This document shows, in pieces, positions 59,741 to 64,000 of a stretch of DNA of 64,000 nucleotides (position 1 is its first letter; the number at the start of each line of letters is the position of its first letter). A model generated the notes under the pieces. It searched no databases and had not been told where the DNA came from. It worked only from the letters and a program-made list of their open reading frames with translations. The position numbers and the translations under genes were made by a program. Source of the stretch: Adiantum capillus-veneris (taxonomy: Eukaryota > Streptophyta > Polypodiopsida > Polypodiales > Pteridaceae); NCBI GenBank assembly GCA_014529385.2, contig CM043960.1:124177043-124241042 (forward strand). Direction: 5' to 3'.

Positions 59741-60845
59741 TGGAATCCTATATATCATTCCAAAACAAAATTTGGACACCTATAAGTGGACCAAAGCATG
59801 TATCTAGTGTTGACACTCTGAAAGCACAAGAATTGAACTATAGGAAGATTGAATGCGATAGAAGACTACTTTGGCCATAACTTGAGCTCCCAATATGCCC
59901 TTGTTGTGCACTTTCCTTTGGGAATGATATCTTTCATTATCTCTTGTGTAGCTTGATATGTCAATCTTTGGTGATCAAGTTTATGAGACCATAAGTTGTG
60001 AGTTGTGTTATAATTTGATGGTGTACACTCTACTTTGCTTCTCCAACTCTCTCTGTTTTTTTTTAGCAATGTACTTGAGTCCACTCTAGGGTTGTGCATG
60101 ATGCTCAATTCTTTCCACCTTCCCTAGAAGCATGTTGGGTATGTTGTGGATTGATCACATTGTGTCCAAGTATCTTTGTTGCGTCCTAGCCGCATCTTAG
60201 CTAGGTGGTGTCCCCCTCCCTTGTTTGTTTCTCTCTCATGTATCATATTATGGATCACACACTTGAGGTGATGAGGGATCTAGGTAGGGGTGGTGTTGAG
60301 GCCACCCCTCCCTACTTGTGATTTTCGGCCATCATTACCATTTTTGCCCCCATTGAGGACCAAAATCAATACCTTCAATTTACAAGACTGATGGTTGCCA
60401 TACATGATGGATGTTTGGTTGGATGATGATTGGTTGCAAGAATTTTCTAATTGGACTATAGAGGAAGAAGAGGTGCATGCTAAGCTCTGAAGAATTTGAT
60501 TGAAACTCTTCTTCCTGGTTGCTCTATAGTAAGCATTCAAGAACTAGTGAACCCTAGATCTTCTCACCAACCCAACTCAACTCCCCATTGAGGCCAAGGC
60601 ACAAAAGATCAAGAAGGAGTCCAAGTTGCTTAAATTGCCATCATGGTCCACACTAATCCCATGAGTGTATCCCAAAATGACGAAGGGGCAGCCATATTCT
60701 CCTTTGACATCCGCACAAGCATAGTCACATCATTAGGTTTTCACATTGTATCGGGCCTCTCTACACTTAGACCTACACCTCCACCTCCTTCACCTACACC
60801 CACAACTAGTCTTTGCAACTTGAGGAAGCTGCTCCAAACACGTGG
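59741..60845. other. Spacer, nothing recognised
   Basis: No coding frame with family motifs. Short polypyrimidine stretches only. Confidence 0.4.
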
Positions 60846-60945
<100 letters not shown>

Positions 60946-61040
60946 AAAAAGAAGCAAGAGTGTTTCTTTCTCGACAATCGCCACATCTTCAAGACAAAAG
61001 GGTAAATCATTCAAAAAAAAAAAAATCTCATTCTCATCTC

Positions 61041-61505
61041 ATGAGCAAGGATTTAGAGATAGCATCATGGATTCTACATCATCCACCGAGTGAAGTGGTA
61101 GAGCTAGTCATTGACAAGGTCTTTGACATGGGGTTTGCTCAACGAGAAGGAAAAACCCTCCACATTCAAGGAGTGCTACTTTTGGGCCAAGGCTACGACA
61201 AAGACTTTGCAGCATGCTATATATTGGTCCAACTGGGATTTATACAAGTGGTAAAAATCACCACCTATCTTATCACAACTCATTATGCATTAGATGGAAC
61301 TCTTTTTTGTAGGAAGGTGAAATTGCTAAAGGAGAGATAGTTTAGGCTCTTTCAAGAAATTTCAAGAGGGGCAATCCTAGAGCTGGAAGATAAAGATGAA
61401 CTTGTCTTGTGGTACTACCAATTTGACCTTGACTATGAAGAGCTCTGCACCTCCGGCTATAATCTTCCATCACAAAAGAAGAAGCCATTTCATGTTATCA
61501 TGTGA
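61041..61505 (+). pseudogene. Unrecognised coding-like stretch
   Basis: An open frame with MSKDLEIASWILHHPPSEVV and VELVIDKVFDMGFAQREG, then GQGYDKDFAACYILVQLGF, to a TAG at 61338-61340. The frame continues in phase (GAILELEDKDELVLWYYQFD) to a TGA near 61503. A shifted frame then gives a Lys/Arg-rich tail (KRGSIKRKRKPRGK, to 61605). It could be a gag-like or other element-encoded protein given its position downstream of an LTR-like end and primer site, but I recognise no motif. Confidence 0.35.
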
Positions 61506-62186
61506 TGGAACACAAAGGGAAGACAAGATGAAGAACAAAAGGGGTTCAATCAAGAGGAAGCGTAAGCCACGAGGAAAAACTGGCATTTCAGATTTCACAA
61601 TTTGAGTCTATAGAATCTTGTGAGTGATGTTTCTATACAAGGCCTGAAGATTCCTAAGGGGGAGAGCTACCCAACTATCTTAAAAAGACCATGTCTCATG
61701 TCCATGAGAGCAAAGCAATATTTGAACACAAAAATTCTCAAGATGCAAGGTAGAAAGGGCAAGGAGATTCTATGCAACACGAAGGCTGATACTAAGCAAC
61801 AAGAGATGGACCTAGGTGTTGGGAATGGGGTCGTGCTAGCTAGGGTGGATGAAACAAAAATAGAGTGCAAGTGTGTGACTATGTGTGTAGGCAATATTAT
61901 CACTCAAGTGAATTAGGTTCCAAGATAGAATTAGCTTGGACTCATAAACACAATCTTGAGTATTGACTTAGCTTAGCCCAGACTCACCATAGACAAGCAT
62001 GTAGTGCAAACTTGAAATGTGTTGTTTATTCATGAAAGTGAGCTTTAAGTAGCTCTATAGCTTGACTCCATTACATGTGGGATAATTCCTTCTCTTCCCT
62101 CCTTCACTCTGATTTTAGGACAAAGCTCACACTTCACAATCCTCTCCTTGAGGTTTGGACTAAGACAAAACATTGAAGATGCAATA

Positions 62187-62290
62187 TCCACACAGGATGA
62201 TAAGTTGTTATCCACACACGATGGTAATATCCACACAGGCTGACAAAATCCACACAGGATGATAATATCCACACAAGAAAATAACAATCC
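62187..62290 (-). repeat. Short tandem repeat (TGTGTGGATATTATCATCC family)
   Basis: Five imperfect units of about 20 bp, containing ATCCACACAGGATGATAA on the plus strand. It lies just beyond the Copia gag remnant. Confidence 0.8.
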
Positions 62291-62317
62291 TCCCCTGCAA
62301 GTAGAAAGGCTGTATCT

Positions 62318-63091
62318 TCAAAGTATGTCGTCATAAAAGACAAGGTTGTTCTTGCCTTCGTCTTCTTCTTTGTCCTCGACCATGTGAGCCGATCCTTTGT
62401 TAGGTTTCTTTTCTTTGTAGCTTCTGTTGTTGCTTCTACCACAGCTAATTTCTCCTCTTCTACTACCTCCATTTGAGTAGCATTGAGAAGGAGCGTGTGC
62501 CTTCTTACCGCATGTGTTGTAAGGTTTGTTTGTGTAGCAGTCTTTCGCTACGTGTCCCATTCTTCCACATTCATAACTTTCTTCCAGTTGATGATGTCGA
62601 TGGGAATATCTTCCCCGTGAGGATGTTGTGACAAAAGCCCCTCCTCATGATGTTAATGAATCTTTCTACTTTCTTTCTTCTGCTTGGATTGAGTTGATGA
62701 CATCTTGGAAAGGTGGAGCCGGTTCTTTTTCTTCAAGAATTATGACTAAGTGGTCATACAAAGGTGGAAGTGCAGTTAATAGTATGGCCACTTTGTCGTC
62801 TTCTGGTACTTTGACCTGGATGTAAGTGAGCTACGTGACAATTCTCTTAAGCCTATTTACTAGGCTCACAATGTCCTCCCCTTCAATCATACTGATCTTG
62901 TAAAGTTGTCTTTTGAGACCAACTTTACTTCTTCTGGCCCTGGCTCCAAAGTTGCTTTTTAGGACATGCCAGGCTTCATGTGCATGCTTACATTCGTCTA
63001 TGAAATGTACATAGTTGTCATGCAAGGAGGTGATGATAATTCCTACTGCTTGTTCGTCTTTAGCCAAATTTTATGCACTTTCTATGAGTGT
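62318..63091 (-). pseudogene. gag: Ty1/Copia gag fragment
   Basis: Minus strand. The gag core reads AKDEQAVGIIITSLHDNY, HAHEAWHVLKSNFGARAR and LYKISMIEGEDIVSLVNRLK (63067-62831), typical of plant Copia gag. After a degraded middle, the nucleocapsid end shows CGRMGHVAKDC and TCGKKAHAPSQC (about 62580-62480): two zinc knuckles that have each lost the first cysteine. A basic tail with SYKEKKPNKGS follows. Stops occur just upstream of AKDEQ and between the parts. The N-terminal portion is missing because a CACTA element begins at 63092. Confidence 0.85.
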
Positions 63092-63500
63092 CACTACAAC
63101 ACGTCGCACGAATACCGGCGCGTGTACCGACGGGATTGAGTTTATTTTTAAAATGAACTAAGTCGCTATACACGTCGGTATCCACCTCGGAATCAACACG
63201 CTTATATACGCGTCGATATATTATGTGTCGGTATAAATGCTTGCATACGCGTCGGTATAAGCGCTGAAATACGCGCACAAATAAGCTATTATATAAGCGT
63301 CGGTATGAAACCTATGAATAGACGATTATATACGCGTTGGTATGTTCGTCTAAATACGCGCTGGAAATTATAGGTCGATTCCAACGCATATATCAACGCA
63401 TATAGCAGCGCCTATACCGACACAAACAACAGCGCCTATACCGACGCATAGACAGACGTATATAGAAGCGCCTATACCGACGCCAAAACCTGCAAATTTT

Positions 63501-63571
63501 TTTGGGCAGAGAGGGTTGGCTGTTGCTGTTGCATATACTGCAGCAAAAGAAACCAACCCTCTCTGCCCAAA
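63501..63571. repeat. Perfect 19-bp-stem hairpin in CACTA element
   Basis: TTTGGGCAGAGAGGGTTGG (63501-63519) pairs perfectly with 63553-63571, with a 33-nt loop that has further internal pairing (TTGCTG with CAGCAA). Two degraded versions follow at about 63615-63705 and 63710-63790. Confidence 0.8.
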
Positions 63572-63869
63572 GGAAGAGTGCAAAAGCAACCGCACTCCAC
63601 CTTTTCGATTTTTGGACAGAGTGAAGTATTGAATGCTGCCGCATGTGCTGCAGCAGCAAAAAACAACACTCTCTAAAAGGAGAAGTGCAAAATCAATTGC
63701 ACTCCACTTATGTGCAGAGAGAGTTAGTTGCTACTGCTACATGTACTGAAGCAGCATAAACCAACTCTCACTACTCAAAAGAGGAGTGCAAAAATACGAC
63801 AATCCACCACTCTGTTTCTCGCTAAAGAGCGAATTCAAGAACTGTTGATCAAGTACTTATTCAACATTA

Positions 63870-64000
63870 CATAAGCATAAGTATAAAACAATAAGCATAA
63901 CCAAGTCTTTGTCAACCATAAGCATAAAACAATAAGCATAACCAAATCTTTGTCAACCATAAGCATAAAACAATAAGCACAACCAAATCTTTGTTAACCA
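63870..64000. repeat. 41-bp minisatellite
   Basis: Units starting AAGCATAAAACAATAAGCAT begin at 63920 and 63961, with an earlier copy from about 63879; the array runs off the window. Confidence 0.85.

Larger units (their letters stand above)
63092..64000. mobile_element. CACTA (En/Spm-type) transposon terminus, partial
   Basis: Begins CACTACAACACGTCGCACG, the conserved CACTA end. The next 400 bp hold at least a dozen subterminal repeats: first as ACGCGTCGGTAT, then in inverse orientation as CTATACCGACGC. Such arrays are where CACTA transposases bind. Three tandem hairpin-forming units (63490-63800) and a 41-bp minisatellite (63870-64000) follow. No transposase frame appears before the window ends. 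TGT (63089-63091) should be the 3-bp target duplication; its partner is off the window. It interrupts or abuts a Copia gag. Confidence 0.85.

Overview
This window is plant-type intergenic DNA built almost entirely from nested and degenerate transposable elements. I see no convincing host gene, rRNA or functional tRNA gene. The evidence for a land-plant genome is: Ty3/Gypsy chromoviruses with an initiator-Met tRNA primer site, Tat/Athila-like Gypsy elements with primer sites resembling tRNA-Arg and tRNA-Asp, degenerate Ty1/Copia elements, L1-type LINEs, a CACTA terminus, and very long (CT)n tracts. A non-seed plant such as a fern is possible but not demonstrated.

Layout. 1-4797: the 3' part of a chromovirus (copy 1), with pol interrupted by one stop, then its 3' LTR. 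4798-5014 and 14431-14998: two pieces of an older minus-strand Gypsy RT/RNase H gene, split by chromovirus copy 2 (5015-14430). Copy 2 is complete with TG...CA ends, two LTRs and TAGTT target duplications. A solo Copia-type LTR (10476-11204) sits inside its pol. 15000-20420: heavily decayed Copia and Gypsy remains on both strands.

20421-53328 is a mosaic of recurring modules, named here M1, M2, M3 and T, separated by (CT)n tracts. Several elements are inserted in it: a 5'-truncated LINE (21729-24222); a complete 11.5-kb minus-strand Tat/Athila-like element (25067-36537, TSD AGCCC); a 1.4-kb inverted-repeat DNA element (36724-38115, TSD TTAA); a 706-bp palindromic element made of 62-bp units that carry a primer-site motif (41468-42173, TSD CCTCA); a longer LINE with endonuclease and RT (43926-47500); and a separate LINE-like element carrying only ORF1 (about 47903-49120).

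53329-55590 is a palindrome-rich satellite with a 481-bp higher-order period. 55628-56838 and 61041-61505 are decayed coding-like stretches I cannot identify. 56860-57751 looks like the end of an LTR plus a tRNA-Asp-type primer site, followed by a degenerate array of roughly 285-bp repeats (58270-59740). 62318-63091 is a minus-strand Copia gag, broken at 63092 by the end of a CACTA transposon that runs off the window.

The most interesting signal is the LINE family. All three members lie in or at the edge of (CT)n tracts, matching empty sites occur in the same window, and all share a 43-nt 3' tail with a small hairpin. One member has only ORF1 and the others only ORF2. This suggests a (CT)n-targeted LINE with ORF1-only relatives mobilised in trans.
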